Notes under the pieces: generated by a model
The model's database searches: none
What the model saw: the letters and a program-made list of their open reading frames with translations, nothing else
What the model was told of the DNA's origin: nothing
DNA from: Amoebidium appalachense
Taxonomy: Eukaryota; Ichthyosporea
Length of the DNA stretch: 64,000 nucleotides
Assembly: GCA_963693365.1 (NCBI GenBank)
Contig: CAVNZM010000002.1
Coordinates: 10,354,001-10,418,000, forward strand
Direction: 5' to 3'
Shown: piece by piece, positions 50,838 through 63,257 of the stretch
Position numbering within the stretch: the stretch's first letter is position 1
Layout of the letters: every line of letters starts with the position of its first letter
Position numbers and translations under genes: made by a program

Positions 50838-52313
50838 CTAATTTGCTGCGACCGCAACGGCAGGGACAGCTTGTGGTGTCTGCATGTTGGGTTTTGTCTC
50901 ACCGTCAGCCAGGATGGGCAGTTCGACCGACTGCAGCAGCTGCACAATCAACTCCACCGCATCCTCCCCCGTCTCCGCCTTAACCGTGATGAACCCAACC
51001 CAGTCTGGGATACCCCGGTCGGAACCATTGACCCGGTCACCGGCCGCCTTCATTGTCGTGCACATAATGACATTGGGGTGTTCCTTGATGTGGTCGAGGA
51101 AGCGAGTGTGCAGCAGAGCACCTGTCTTCTCCGCACAGAAGTAATAGTCTGCAACACCACAGACGGGCTCGATTTCACGTGGAGGGTTGATGGGGATGCC
51201 ACAGGCAGACAGCACAAAGTTTTCGAACAAATCAACACCATACACTTCCTTGTAGAAAAGCCGGGTCCGTCCGCCGCCCATGCGGGGGTTCACCTCGATG
51301 AGCATGGGCTGGCCGGCACGTGTGCCGTCCGGGAGGGTGCGCTGCAGCGTGTCCTTTGTGTATTTGCACTCGACGTGGAAGCAGCCTTGCGTGAACCCGA
51401 GGGCCTTGACGCACGAATACGCATAGTCGATGAGCTCCTGGCGCTTGTCGGCCGGGTAGAGGGTGGGGCAGTTGGAGCCGGTCTCGAGGAAGGTGGGCTC
51501 CATGGTGGCCCAGTTGTCGTTGCACGTACCGTACACCAGCTGGCCCTCCCACAGCAGCAGGTCCACGTCAAACTCATCGCCGTCAATGTAGTTCTCTACC
51601 AGCATGCCCACCGTGCAGCCCGGGTTCCACAAGAAGAGGGGATTGGTGCGCAGCTCCTCGACCACCTGGTCGTACTTGTCCACCAGCTCCGTGTAGCTGC
51701 CGCACTTGTGCACCCCCGCAGATGCCGCCCCGCTGGTTGGCTTAAGGATGAGAGGGTAGCCGATGTGCTCACCTATCTCTTTCAGCTCATCGCGTTCGTT
51801 GACGAAGGCATAGTTGGGGGCCGGGACACCGGTAGTGCGGCACACGTCACGAGAAATGCGCTTGTCGCGTGCCTGCACGTAGCTCTGCTTGGTGTTGCCG
51901 GGCAGTTGCAGCAGTTCGGCCAGCTCGCCGACCAGCGTCTGGCAGTGCTCGTGGGGGGAGAAGACGCCGTCGACGGTCACGCCCTTTGCCTGCATGGCGC
52001 TGACCACATTGGCTGCCGCATCGTCCCCGTCCATGTCGGCAAACAGCGCATCCTCCTCCTTGGCAAATCCAGCTGCAGCCATGCGGCCCACAAGCTCGCG
52101 GTCGGCCTCAGAGAGACCGTAGACAACGAACAGGCGGAGGCCCATGTCGGCGCACACCTGCATGGCGGGCTTGAGGCCTTCGAAGAAGCGTGCCGTGTAG
52201 AAGCACGTCAGCCAGAGCAAGCGCTTGCCCTTGGCTGCCTGGTGCCGGGCGAGCTGTGTAGTGGCATCGGCGGCGTTAGCCTGAAGGAGAGACTGAATGT
52301 CGAGGGGAGACAT
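50838..52313 (-). CDS. Carnosine-synthase-like ATP-grasp ligase, copy A (491 aa)
   Basis: A single intronless frame. The N-terminal pre-ATP-grasp part has KGKRLLWLTCFYTARFFEGL and SPHEHCQTLVGELAELL. The ATP-grasp core has YPLILKPTSGAASAGVHKC (phosphate/ATP-binding Lys), GDEFDVDLLLWEGQL, GFTQGCFHVECKY and LIEVNPRMGGGRTR (the metal-binding Glu/Asn motif). The order and the GxFxxExK...E(I/V)NPRMGG pattern match vertebrate CARNS1 and related amino-acid ligases, which join two amino acids or amines with ATP via an acyl phosphate. The substrate here is unknown. First ATG at 52313 (A at -3); the frame further upstream has only a GTG. TATA box at 52485-52492. It is GC-rich and G/C-ending in codon use, unlike the intron-split neighbours. 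Its divergent paralogue starts 6 kb away. Confidence 0.88.
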   Translation of the reverse strand: MSPLDIQSLLQANAADATTQLARHQAAKGKRLLWLTCFYTARFFEGLKPAMQVCADMGLRLFVVYGLSEADRELVGRMAAAGFAKEEDALFADMDGDDAAANVVSAMQAKGVTVDGVFSPHEHCQTLVGELAELLQLPGNTKQSYVQARDKRISRDVCRTTGVPAPNYAFVNERDELKEIGEHIGYPLILKPTSGAASAGVHKCGSYTELVDKYDQVVEELRTNPLFLWNPGCTVGMLVENYIDGDEFDVDLLLWEGQLVYGTCNDNWATMEPTFLETGSNCPTLYPADKRQELIDYAYSCVKALGFTQGCFHVECKYTKDTLQRTLPDGTRAGQPMLIEVNPRMGGGRTRLFYKEVYGVDLFENFVLSACGIPINPPREIEPVCGVADYYFCAEKTGALLHTRFLDHIKEHPNVIMCTTMKAAGDRVNGSDRGIPDWVGFITVKAETGEDAVELIVQLLQSVELPILADGETKPNMQTPQAVPAVAVAAN

Positions 52314-52440
52314 GGTTGCGTTTGAAAGCGTGAGGGCAGGGCTTGAGAGAGAAGTGTCGTTTTTCAGAAATGGGGTGTTGGTCCCGGAGAGGCACCGCCT
52401 AGAATATGACGCGTTGATTAGACAAGCAGCCTTAGAGCCA

Positions 52441-52465
52441 CCGCGATGCACACTTGAGACTGACG
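52441..52465 (-). promoter_or_regulatory. Leader motifs shared by the ATP-grasp pair
   Basis: On the minus strand CGTCAGTCTCA (52465-52455) is followed by GTGCATCGCGG (52451-52441). The same two words in the same order lie at 58143-58153 and 58161-58171 before copy B. The TCAGTC about 30 bp after the TATA box could be the initiator. Confidence 0.6.
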
Positions 52466-52484
52466 ATTGCTCACGCCATTTGAG

Positions 52485-52492
52485 TTTTTATA
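52485..52492 (-). promoter_or_regulatory. TATA box of ATP-grasp copy A
   Basis: GGGTATAAAAAC on the minus strand, 179 bp before the ATG. The same 12 bases precede copy B. Two CCAAT cores lie further upstream (near 52537 and 52562). Confidence 0.75.
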
Positions 52493-53621
52493 CCCCCTGC
52501 TTTTTTTATGAATTCCTCTCTGCTGCAGATGTTTGACCAATAGCAAGGGTAATCGCAGTTGGACCAATCATGTAGCGAACTGAGGAAGCGGGTAAAAGAG
52601 TTTTCTTAGCCACTCACAAGCTTCTGGTGTTATGTTCAGACGGTAATCTGCAACCAAGTGACGAGGGATGTATATTCCCTATAAGTTACTCTTACATTTA
52701 ATCTTTTGAATGCCCAATAAAAATTTTTTGGCACACTTAAGCACACACACATATGCAAGGACATTGATAATAGGTTGGACTAAAAGGCCGGCGAAAAAGA
52801 GCGCATGTGGCTCTTTTTTTACCCTGTCTCAGATAATCAAGCTTCATTGTAGCGTGATGAAAACGGTCCACCAGCAACCAAGAAAATACATGCAATAACC
52901 TTCTTCAAATACTTTAAGGCCGTTTTTATTGTTTTATGAGCTGACACATCACGAGGTTCCTGTCTGAGGGCCCCACTTTCACGCTGGTTTGGCGCGCTGC
53001 AGAACGGGGCCAATGGCGGCATGACATCGTGTCGTCCTGACTTCTACACCTGGGTTCATATAATAGAAACGAGATGCAAAAATAACAGACAAGAAAATGA
53101 ACCAAAACTCTGATGCCTACTTGCCCTAAGTACTTTGTACTAGCCAGTTTGGTTAGTCACTGTGACAAATCTGTATTCTATGAGAATCTCGAGATCTTTG
53201 ATCAGACATCGCGCATTCCTGAATCACCACGTGGGGTCATGTGGCGCCGCCCTCTTGCTCTCCATGATACTAATGCAATCATCTGCTTGGTTTATTGGGT
53301 AACAACTGCTTTTTGAGCCATCTAGTTTGATTGGTTAAAGTGTTAGAAATCAGGGTGTGCAACAGATCGAATGCAATGAGTGTAGCTATCATAGCTTAGC
53401 TTGTATCGGGAGGGTATAGAGCATAAATAAAGGGTAATTCAAAACGTGCTGATTGTAAGGAAACTAGATTGTTGATTAAAATGCAATTTTAGTTAGGTAT
53501 AGTCCACCTAGAAAGCCTCCTTGGTCCCAACGTATCCATATATGATCATGGCAATCGTAATAAGCGCTTATGGTGTATGTATTCAATGATCGACGACGCG
53601 CGCGCGCGGCCAGTGGCGATG

Positions 53622-53622
<1 letters not shown>

Positions 53623-53671
<49 letters not shown>

Positions 53672-53711
53672 CTGGGAAAGGGCTGGGGGGGGGGGGGGGG
53701 GGGGGGGGGGG
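53623..53711 (+). repeat. Two long G-runs
   Basis: About 47 G and 25 G separated by CTGGGAAAGGGCT. Confidence 0.92.
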
Positions 53712-54380
53712 TGCTTGCGGGTGGATCCGGAAATGGCATATGGCCAGTGTGCACTGAACTCGAATTACATAATGTATATATATACATATACAAGTCAACA
53801 TACACGGCCATATTATTTTATGTCTTCTGTGCGTAGTCGGCATATACGGCATTGTAATTACATTATGTCAACACTACCAACTCAAGTTCAGTCCGAGGGC
53901 CAGATTTAACTTGATCTGTATTTTCAAGCCCCGACACTCTCCTGCGAATCATGCAACAGGTTTCACCGGCTTCACGTCATTGGTTGCTCTACCACTTGGG
54001 CACGTGTCCAAACTATTGGTTCAGTTTGGTTGCTACAAATTACACACCTACATAGTAGCATTCAACAACGCTGACAACATGGCCACTTCATCCTGGCCGC
54101 GGCCCCACATGATACATGACACGCACCGTAAGCTGGCATACACACAAGGAACACACCGGTACCGTGCCACCACGCACACACACCATCTTTCTATTGTTGC
54201 ACACACGTACACACGCCACGGTGACAAACACGCACATTTTTTTCAAAAAAAATCCTGTTTGTTCCCGGAGGGACCCCCCAGGGGCCCTCATATAGAAATT
54301 AATATTAACGTCTTCCGCACAGCACCGAGTACCCTACAAGTTAGGGTGCTAACACACATACAAACACACACACAAACACG

Positions 54381-54383
<3 letters not shown>

Positions 54384-54463
<80 letters not shown>

Positions 54464-54530
54464 TGTGTGTGTGTGTGTGTGAGATAGAGAGAAAGACAGA
54501 CACAATCACACACACACACACACACGTGGG
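54384..54530. repeat. (CA)n-(GA)n-(GT)n composite
   Basis: About 32 CA units, nine GA units, then GT and a further CA block. The CA and GT arms could fold back on each other. Confidence 0.9.
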
Positions 54531-54595
54531 AGCCCGAATGGCACCACCGCTTGACTGAAGTTCCTGGGCTGCGCACACGCGCACCCACACTTTAG

Positions 54596-54645
<50 letters not shown>

Positions 54646-56847
54646 ACAATCGATCTATGATTGCATTTATCACACGTGTATAGGTAGGTTCAGGCACAAA
54701 CTAGCTCGGTACAGCAGCTGTGATGCAGCATGCCTAACATATATCCGCCGAGCATACATGCCCACAAGCACACATATGATATCCACGTACACACGCACTC
54801 GTTGCCAGCACGAAACTCTCACTCACACGCGGGTGTTGGGGCATATTGCATACGTCACAAATGTGACGATACATGTTTCGAAACACATACTTTGTATCAT
54901 AAATTAAAGCTTCCCAGGACACATCGTGCACACACAATTGTAAACATACATACACACAGTGCTAATGTTAAGTTAGTGCTACATCGGCATGCACTGCACG
55001 GTGGGATCGATGTTAAGGTACTGTGACAATGGACACCCAGGCCGTGGCACGCATGTGCACCAGAGTAGACACAAGCACATGCTCACACAGCCACACATGA
55101 AGCCCAACCACATCGGTTACCACAAGTACACACATGTATACGTACACACACGCGCGCGCACACACACACGCACACCGTGACACACACAGGTGCGCGGCGC
55201 ACACGCAAACACACACACTTCACACACGTGGCATGCACACACAGCACTTACACGTGACTCGGTATCATGAATTAAAATGTAGGCGCGACCCACACACCCG
55301 ACGGTCAAGCATATCCACATGCCAGCACATGTTACACGGCACACATGTATTCATGTACTATGATATCTGCCCATACACAACTCACATGGCAGCATTCAGA
55401 CTGAGTGAATTCGAATGACTTAAGTAATAACACTATCTGCCCGACGGCTTGGTCCCATGACGAGTGCGGCGCACAAACCGGCAGTCAAACACGCGGGCAT
55501 CATGAGACACATGTCACGTTCTGAAGATGACCTCATGCGCCGTGCGATATTGCACAGTTGCACACGTGTGGTAGGTAAGGTTTGCATGCACCCTCGCACC
55601 CTGGCTCCGACATTGGCATATCACACACACACACACACCTACACACACGAACAGTTTTCTTAGGAGTGAATTAGGTTGGATTCGAGCTACTGTGAACCTT
55701 GCACGTCTTGTGTCTGATTTGAATGATCTATCGTATGGAAAGGAAGCAAGAGCATGCCACGGGCCCGTGGGGAAGGAAATTCGACTTTGGGGGGGGGGGG
55801 GGGGGGGGGGATATTATCTTGTGTCTCATTGTGATTGCTGGGTGCCGGGGTTGTGGATCAAACTTTGATATGCACGGTCAGAGAGAGGCGCTCAGGTGAG
55901 GCTCTAGTAGCAGAGGGCCTAGGGGGTTTGAAGGGAGGGTACATATAGATAGGGTAAAAATTTTGGGATAGGTAGGGCTCTCAAGTGACTGTCGCTGAGG
56001 GTTGCTGTGGCACCTTTTCTGAGATCTCGAGCCTGGGGTTTTCAAACAGCGTTTGAATGCAGTGGTTATGAGGAGGTGGGGAGAGGTCTGGAAGGGAGGG
56101 GTAAGATATACTGGCAATCAAAGGTCTAAACAAGGCTGAAGAGGAGGGACACTAAAGGAAGAAGGGAGGGGTTGGGGCAAAGGGCTAGAATTGCTTCGTG
56201 CTGCCAGTTTATATCTGCAGATAAAAGGGGAAGGCTCTTATGATCCAACAATATAATCAGTTTGCGCGCCGGAGCTGGTGTCTATGTTTTTATTTGCCCC
56301 GTTTCACTCCCGGTGAGGCACTGCCTCAGCTGGTATCCATGGGCGACCGGTGAATCATGGAATAGATTTGTACACAATAAACGGCAAAAAAACAACAACG
56401 TTCACATGAAGCTATTGAGCAGATCTATTGCTACTGCAGAGGAGAGGTCCTACCTCTCTTAGTTAGGGCCTGCAAACAGCCGAGACACATGCCATTCAGT
56501 AACATTACTTAATATTCCTGTGTGCCGTGTTGCATGCGCATGGACCAGATGTGTATGTGTGCATGCACGTGTGACGACGTTGTATGTACATGTATGTATG
56601 TGTGTGTGTGTGTGCACAGACTCCGCGGCTGTGTGGGAGTGCACATGTGCACGTGTGCTTGTTTACACACGTCTTTTTCTGTGTATGATTACTTACTACA
56701 AGGGCGTGTGTGCCTCCTCCGTGTGCACATGCATATGTGCGCCGCACGCTGCAATATAATTGATATTGTGCATCATTTATTATTTATTAGGGCTGTACAT
56801 GTATTCCGTGGTGGTGCACACACATATCTTCAGAGAGGCTCTCTCTC

Positions 56848-56888
<41 letters not shown>

Positions 56889-56912
56889 CACACTTCGAGT
56901 CACACACACACA

Positions 56913-57160
<248 letters not shown>

Positions 57161-58107
57161 GAGAGCTTCGAAAGCCCCCCGGCCCCGGGCCGGCAGGGGC
57201 TGGACCGGTGCGGCGGTGCCCCCTTCAGGGCCGGGCACCAATCAGCAGTCTGGAATCCCCTAATGCAGCCAATCAACAAAGCGGTGTTTATGCGTCTGTT
57301 TTCTTCCGTCGACGAAGGGATTTAACGTTTGACGTATCTGGTGGTAAGTACATTATTTATTCATACGGAATGACCACTACATGTCGTTGAATGCATATGG
57401 AAAACAAAATTTAGATCTCGAAGCAAGACACTTGAACTAAAATCATTTTTATGGAATGTCAGTGAGTGACCACTGGCACTGACGACGGCCTTACTTACTA
57501 AGTTACAAGTACCAATCTGTCCAATCAGAACGTCTGGGAAAAAAGCATTTACGATCGCTGCTAGAAGGCAAGCGATTGGCGACATGTCATGGTGAGCAAA
57601 AAGGCGAGGCCACATGTCACCTCGTGCACTGGCGCACTGCAGGTGCTGGAATGCAGAGCATGAGTCTACTACGTATCATATGTCTCCTTGCCAACAGTTT
57701 GCATACGTTCTATAATATTCTTATTTACCAATGAGTTATAAAAAGGATAGAGTTTTTTTGTCAATCTCTCTTTTCTATGCAAGTATATACAGTATAAGAT
57801 GACACGCAGTTGTACGCGTGATCTACAAATTGCGCATGCCGCGCCATCATGATTCTGCACAGCGGCCCTCGATGCATACATCTATAAAAACAGGATTATA
57901 GTGCAATGAAAAACTTTTCATTAACAGCCATTCAATACATGCCCATGTCCTCTCTGCTTGAAGCACTAAAAACGGCTGCTCGATATTGACCGACTCACCA
58001 GCTTGTCGTGTGCCAGTGCTCGCGGTTCCACTGTCATCGCCTGTGGCTCTTTTTTTCTGGCCGGTATTCCTATTGGTGGATGAAAATTTATGGATGTCCC
58101 GAAAGGG

Positions 58108-58115
58108 TATAAAAA
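58108..58115 (+). promoter_or_regulatory. TATA box of ATP-grasp copy B
   Basis: GGGTATAAAAAC at 58105-58116, 201 bp before the ATG at 58309. The open frame that starts at 58090 begins upstream of this box, so that longer start is rejected. Confidence 0.78.
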
Positions 58116-58142
58116 CACTGCCCAGCACCATTCTTCATTCCA

Positions 58143-58171
58143 CGTCAGTCTCACTTCAGAGTGCATCGCGG
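58143..58171 (+). promoter_or_regulatory. Conserved leader motifs of ATP-grasp copy B
   Basis: CGTCAGTCTCA and GTGCATCGCGG, matching copy A in sequence and order, 35 bp and 53 bp after the start of the TATA box. The first likely spans the transcription start. Confidence 0.6.
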
Positions 58172-58308
58172 CAACTGTTGCCAACACAGGGTGCTCGTCT
58201 AAATCAAACTCAGAAGCTTTTTTTGTTCGCGGTCGCAACCTCTGCAGTGTAATCTTACAACACGTCTTTCACGGCCTAAACACACAACATACACGTCTAA
58301 ACGCAACA

Positions 58309-59787
58309 ATGTCTTCCCTCGACATCCAGTCTCTTCTTCAGGCCAACGCCGCCGACACCGCCACACAGGAGGCACGGAAGGCTGCAGCCAAGGGCAAGCG
58401 TGTGCTCTGGCTGACGTGCTTCTACACAGCGGGCTTCTTCGAAGGCCTCAAGCCCGTTATCAAAATGTGCGCCGACATGGGCCTCCGCCTGTTCGTTGTC
58501 TACGGTCTCTCTGAGGCCGACCGCGAGCTTGTGGGCCGCATGGCTGCAGCTGGATTTGCCAAGGAGGGGGATGCGCTGTTTGCCGACATGGACGGGGACG
58601 ATGCGGCGGCCAACGTGTTCAGCGCCATGCAGGCAAAGGGCGTGACCGTCGACGGCGTCTTCTCCCCCCACGAGCACTGCCAGACGCTGGTCGGCGAGCT
58701 GGCCGAGCTGCTGCAACTGCCCGGCAACACCAAGCAGAGCTACGTGCAGGCACGCGACAAGCGCATTTCCCGCGACGTGTGCCGCGCCACCGGTGTCCCG
58801 GCCCCAAACTATGCCTTCGTCAACGAACGCGATGAGCTCAAAGAGATTGGTGAGCGCATCGGCTACCCCCTCGTGCTCAAGCCAACCAGCGGGGCGGCAT
58901 CTGCAGGGGTGCACAAGTGCGGCAGCTACACGGAGCTGGTGGACAAGTACGACCAGGTGGTCGAGGAGCTGCGCACCAATCCCCTCTTCTTGTGGAACCC
59001 GGGCTGCACGGTGGGCATGCTGGTAGAGAACTACATTGACGGCGATGAGTTTGACGTGGACCTGCTGCTGTGGGAGGGCCAGCTGGTGTACGGTACGTGC
59101 AACGACAACTGGGCCACCATGGAGCCCACCTTCCTCGAGACCGGCTCCAACTGCCCCACCCTCTACCCGGCCGACAAGCGCCAGGAGCTCATCGACTATG
59201 CGTATTCGTGCGTCAAGGCCCTAGGGTTCGCGCAGGGCTGCTTCCACGTCGAGTGCAAATACACAAAGGACACGCTGCAGCGCACCCTCCCGGACGGCAC
59301 ACATGCCGGCCAACCCATGCTCATCGAGGTGAACCCCCGCATGGGTGGTGCCCGCACTCGCCTTCTCTACCAGGAGGTGTATGGCGTCGATTTGTTTGAA
59401 AATTTTGTGCTGTCGGCCTGCGGCATCCCCACTAACCCCCCACGTGCGGAGGAGCCTCTCTGCGGGATGGCCGATTATGCCTTCTGTGCGGAGAAGACAG
59501 GTGTTTTGTTGCACACTCGCTTCCTCGACCACATCAAGGAACACCCCAACGTCATGCTGTGCAGCACGCTGAAAAAGGCCGGAGACCAGGTTAAGGGGAC
59601 AGACACGGGGATTCCCGAGTGGGTGGGGTTTATCACGGTTAAGGCGGACACGGCGGAGGATGCGGTTGAGTTGATTGTGGAGTTGGTGCGGTCCGTCGAG
59701 GTACCCATCCTGGCTGCCGGGGAGACAAAACCAAACGCAAATGTCAGTGGGTCGGCCACGACCCCTGCTGTTGCCTCTGCAAATTAG
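58309..59787 (+). CDS. Carnosine-synthase-like ATP-grasp ligase, copy B (492 aa)
   Basis: Intronless paralogue of copy A in the opposite orientation. Same blocks: RVLWLTCFYTAGFFEGLKP, FSPHEHCQTLVGELAELL, YPLVLKPTSGAASAGVHKC, DEFDVDLLLWEGQL, GFAQGCFHVECKY, LIEVNPRMGGARTR. The ATG at 58309 has context ACGCAACAATG, the same as copy A. Family knowledge suggests ATP-dependent ligation of two amino-acid-like substrates; the pair could differ in substrate because the regions outside the core differ (for example NPRMGGA versus NPRMGGG, TNPPRAEEP versus INPPREIEP). 58906-59222 reads identical to 51400-51716 of copy A. The divergent arrangement with matching core promoters suggests co-expression. Confidence 0.88.
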   Translation: MSSLDIQSLLQANAADTATQEARKAAAKGKRVLWLTCFYTAGFFEGLKPVIKMCADMGLRLFVVYGLSEADRELVGRMAAAGFAKEGDALFADMDGDDAAANVFSAMQAKGVTVDGVFSPHEHCQTLVGELAELLQLPGNTKQSYVQARDKRISRDVCRATGVPAPNYAFVNERDELKEIGERIGYPLVLKPTSGAASAGVHKCGSYTELVDKYDQVVEELRTNPLFLWNPGCTVGMLVENYIDGDEFDVDLLLWEGQLVYGTCNDNWATMEPTFLETGSNCPTLYPADKRQELIDYAYSCVKALGFAQGCFHVECKYTKDTLQRTLPDGTHAGQPMLIEVNPRMGGARTRLLYQEVYGVDLFENFVLSACGIPTNPPRAEEPLCGMADYAFCAEKTGVLLHTRFLDHIKEHPNVMLCSTLKKAGDQVKGTDTGIPEWVGFITVKADTAEDAVELIVELVRSVEVPILAAGETKPNANVSGSATTPAVASAN

Positions 59788-60583
59788 TTTCTAATTCTCC
59801 ACGATTTTTTTTAAAACACGCTTAGATCATTAGTTCTGGTGGCATTTTAAATTTGTGCGGCAAGGTATCCTTAGGTAAGGTTAACATTGTAAATATGCCA
59901 CAGGTTTGAGACGCAAATACGAAGATATTTTAAACTCAGACACAACCCATGTTAGCATACAGTATAGCCTGGAGCAACGTTAACCATGTGGAACGTATGA
60001 ACATACACAGTGTAGTGTGTTGATCCATGAACACACTCCTTGTCATAGTATTAGGCTGGAGAGCCGATAGTGGTCCGCCGTTTTAAGCGCGGGATAATAA
60101 CAACTAAAATAAGCAAGTAGCGGCCTGTGAGCTCGCTGCCACTCTTACATCTGACAGCCATTTCCCCCTGCCTCCAAACATGAATACCCCCTGCGGTATC
60201 TCATAAAAATATTGTCTCTCCTTGTCTTCCAACTGGTACATACATCCCTATCACACAACATATACTGTGGGTACAATAGCACGTAGGGGATACAACATGC
60301 ACACTGTCAGCAGGAATCCACGCACACGCACACCTATACGTGAATAACTGGATGCACACCGCCTCCCCCCCCCCCCCCCTCCTCTCCCCCTTCCGTCACA
60401 CACACACACACACGCGCACACAGACAAACACAAACACACACACACACACGAACGCACGTGTCTAGACAACACATACACTCTGACGCACGTGCACGCCTGC
60501 GCACGTGCACACACACATGCACAGGCACCCACGCACACGGAATGCACGCACACATGCATGCACAAACACACACATACGTACGC

Positions 60584-60641
<58 letters not shown>

Positions 60642-60859
60642 GTGCGTACGTGGTGCAGAGAGCATCCTACACAACACGTCCAAAAAACACACTCCGGTTG
60701 AGTGAAGGGGGCTCGCTAAATTTCGTGACACCTTAGACACACATCATCGGTCTATATTAAAACCTGCTCAGCAAGTCCTAACCCCGATATTAAGTCACCA
60801 CACAGACAACATGCGGGGGTATAGGGCAGCATGTGGATGCGCACACTGGGGTGATGGAT

Positions 60860-61184
60860 GGTGTATCATGTCTGGGGGGGATAGGGGGGAAGGGTGGAGG
60901 ATGGTGTGTGTGTGTGTGTGTGTGTATGTGTGGTGGGGTGGGGTGGGGGGAGGGGATGTGTGTGTGTGTGTGTGTCGAGGGCTGGGAGGGGGGAGGATGG
61001 TGTGTACATGTGCGTGTGTTGAGGGGAGGGGGGGTGGGGGTGGGGGGGGGGGGGGGGGAGATGGAGGGGGGAGAGGGGGGGGGGGGGGGGAATGGGGTGT
61101 GTGTGTTTGTGGGGCAGGATCATGTATATGTGTTTGTGTGTGAGAGTAGGGGCAGGGGGATGGTGCCTCTGTGTATGTGCATGT

Positions 61185-61243
<59 letters not shown>

Positions 61244-61640
61244 TGTTTGTGTTGTTTTTGTGTTGGGGGGGGGGGGGGGAGGGGGATGATGTGTGTGTGT
61301 GTGCCCCCCGGGGGGGGGGAAAGGGAGGGGGAGGGGGAGGAGGGGGGGAAGGGGGGAGTGGGGACATCTGGCGAACTAGTGAAAACCCAAAAATTTAAAA
61401 TGGAATCTCGGTCCCAATCAAATGGCTCAAAAACTCTAAGTGCATTCTCGGGCCCGATCAGATCATCGGTTTTCAGCTTATCCGATCGCCCCGGCTTATC
61501 ACTATTTGGCCCTATGGAAGGGAATGGTGTGTATGTGTGTATGTGTGTGTGTGTGCGCGCACGCGTGTGTGCGTTTTTGGGGGGAGGGATGTTGTGTGTA
61601 TTAGGGGTGGGGTGTTGGAGTGTGTGCTGCGGGGGGGCGG

Positions 61641-61674
<34 letters not shown>

Positions 61675-62030
61675 ATTTGTTTGTGTGCGTAGAGGGCACC
61701 CGGTGGGGCGAGGGGGAGGGGGAGGGGGAGGAGGCTTGGGGGAGAGGGGTTGGGGGGGGAGGGAGGGAGGGGGGTAAGGAAGAGGGTAGGAAAGGGGGGG
61801 GGGGGGGGGTTAGCAATACACCCCTGCTATGTGGATGGCTAGCGACCAACTTCGGCGGTAAAGGGGCCTTCGTCACTGTGAGTGCTCATGTTAGTGGCCT
61901 GACAGGAGGGTGGTGGGGAGGGCCAGAGAGGGCCCCCATAGGGCAGGGGGGGGGGGGAGGGGGGGGGAGGGGAAGGGCGGGAGGGAGAGGGGGGGAGGAG
62001 GAGAGGGTGGGGGGGGGGGGGGGGGTTGTA
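60860..62030 (+). repeat. G-rich kilobase with TG/G-run alternation
   Basis: Alternating (TG)n and G-runs, including about 44 G at 61199-61242 after a TG array. A unique island at 61360-61525 interrupts it. Confidence 0.9.
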
Positions 62031-62245
62031 CCTGCATGCCTATCACTTTTATAAGTTGATCTGCCTGCATATCTACCACTTTTATATGTTGGTCTGCCTG
62101 CATATCTACCACTTTTATATGTTGGTCTGCCTGCATATCTACCACTTTTATATGTTGGTCTGCCTGCATATCTATCACTTTTATATGTTGGTCTACCTGC
62201 ATATCTACCACTTTTATATGTTGGCCTGCTTGCTTATCTACCACG
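62031..62245. repeat. 33-bp minisatellite, about six and a half copies
   Basis: Unit CTGCCTGCATATCTACCACT plus TTTATATGTTGGT. The period of 33 keeps every frame in register, so the minus strand reads an 11-residue repeat (QHIKVVDMQAD) and the plus strand YHFYMLVCLHI. Contiguous copies without spacers. Confidence 0.93.
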
Positions 62246-62639
62246 TAAACGTTATCCTATACATACGTAAGTATCTACCGGATGTATACTCTCCTGTATC
62301 ATGGATATCGCAGATATGTCAGCCTATACATGTTTCTACTGTACCACCACAGATATCCTAGTCTACATATGCATCGACAACAAAAGGTGCCGCCTATAGA
62401 AGAAAAAAAACAACCCCGAAGGGAAAATACCATGAGATACCCCCTCCCTCCCCCCCCCCCCCCCCCCTCTCCCCGAGGTGCGCGGCTGGCTGGAAATCCT
62501 TCTTCTTAAACCTTAAGGGAGGACTACATTTGGAACAGAAGGGCTATTAGTTTGAGCCTATTAAAAAGGCAACCCCTCACGACTATGGGGGGGAGGGGCG
62601 GAGGGGAGGTTGTGTGTGTGTCTGTGTGTTTTTGGCCGG

Positions 62640-62684
62640 GGGGGGGGGGGGGGGGGGGGGGGGGGAGGGGGGGGGGGGGGGGGG
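62640..62684 (+). repeat. G-run
   Basis: About 44 G with one A, after a TGTGTGTTTTTGGCC lead-in. Confidence 0.92.
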
Positions 62685-62879
62685 TCACGCTGAGCCCCGA
62701 GCCCACCCCCAACCTCCCCTAGAATGGGGGGTTTTTTCTAGATTGCAAGCGGAAACCTTCACCTCCACCCTTCCCTTTGTACACACAAGCGCACCCATAT
62801 CCACCCTCCACCCACCCAGTGGCACCCATCCAACGACCCACCGGGCCCCTCAGGTGACCGGTGACTTCCCCCTCCCTTC

Positions 62880-62955
62880 CCCCCCCCCCCCCCCCCTCCC
62901 TCACAGAGTCCCCGGATCCCCTCCCCCTCCCCCCTCCCCCTCCCCCCCCCCCCCC

Positions 62956-62987
<32 letters not shown>

Positions 62988-62992
62988 ACACC
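62880..62992 (-). repeat. C-runs ending in (CA)n
   Basis: C-runs at 62880-62897 and 62941-62972 followed by about ten CA units, the reverse-strand form of (TG)nG(n). Confidence 0.92.
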
Positions 62993-63123
62993 CCCGCTCG
63001 GCTGCTGGGGAGCTCCCTCCTATACCCAGTAAAGGATATACTACTGCCCCCTTTAGCGAATATTACGCTATAGGCCAGTATTTACTATTTGGAGCGCGTG
63101 CGGGTATGTGTGTCCGTGTGGTG

Positions 63124-63257
63124 GTGTATATGTGCATGGAAGGGAAAACAAGTGTTTTTTTTTCTTCTGTGTGTGACACTGTGTGTGGTGGTGTATATGT
63201 GCATGGAAGGGAAAACAAGTGTTTTTTTTTCTTCTGTGTGTGACACTGTGTGTGTGC
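63124..63257 (+). repeat. 67-bp tandem duplication
   Basis: Two copies of GTGTATATGTGCATGGAAGG, GAAAACAAGTG, T-run, CTTCTGTGTGTGACACTG starting at 63124 and 63191, nearly identical. Confidence 0.92.

Noticed and set aside
52314-52451. Longer N-terminus for ATP-grasp copy A
   Set aside because: The extension begins at a GTG in the leader; the first ATG is at 52313 and matches copy B.
52793-52820. Hairpin followed by T-run resembling a bacterial terminator or histone stem-loop
   Set aside because: Eukaryotic context and intergenic position; the stem does not match the histone consensus beyond GGCTCTTTT. Left unassigned.
58090-58308. Longer N-terminus for ATP-grasp copy B from ATG 58090
   Set aside because: It lies upstream of the TATA box and leader shared with copy A. 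Copy A has no ATG upstream of the homologous start.
61360-61525. Protein-like island inside a long Gly-rich plus frame
   Set aside because: Only about 50 residues, bounded by G-run translation, with no splice sites or family features.
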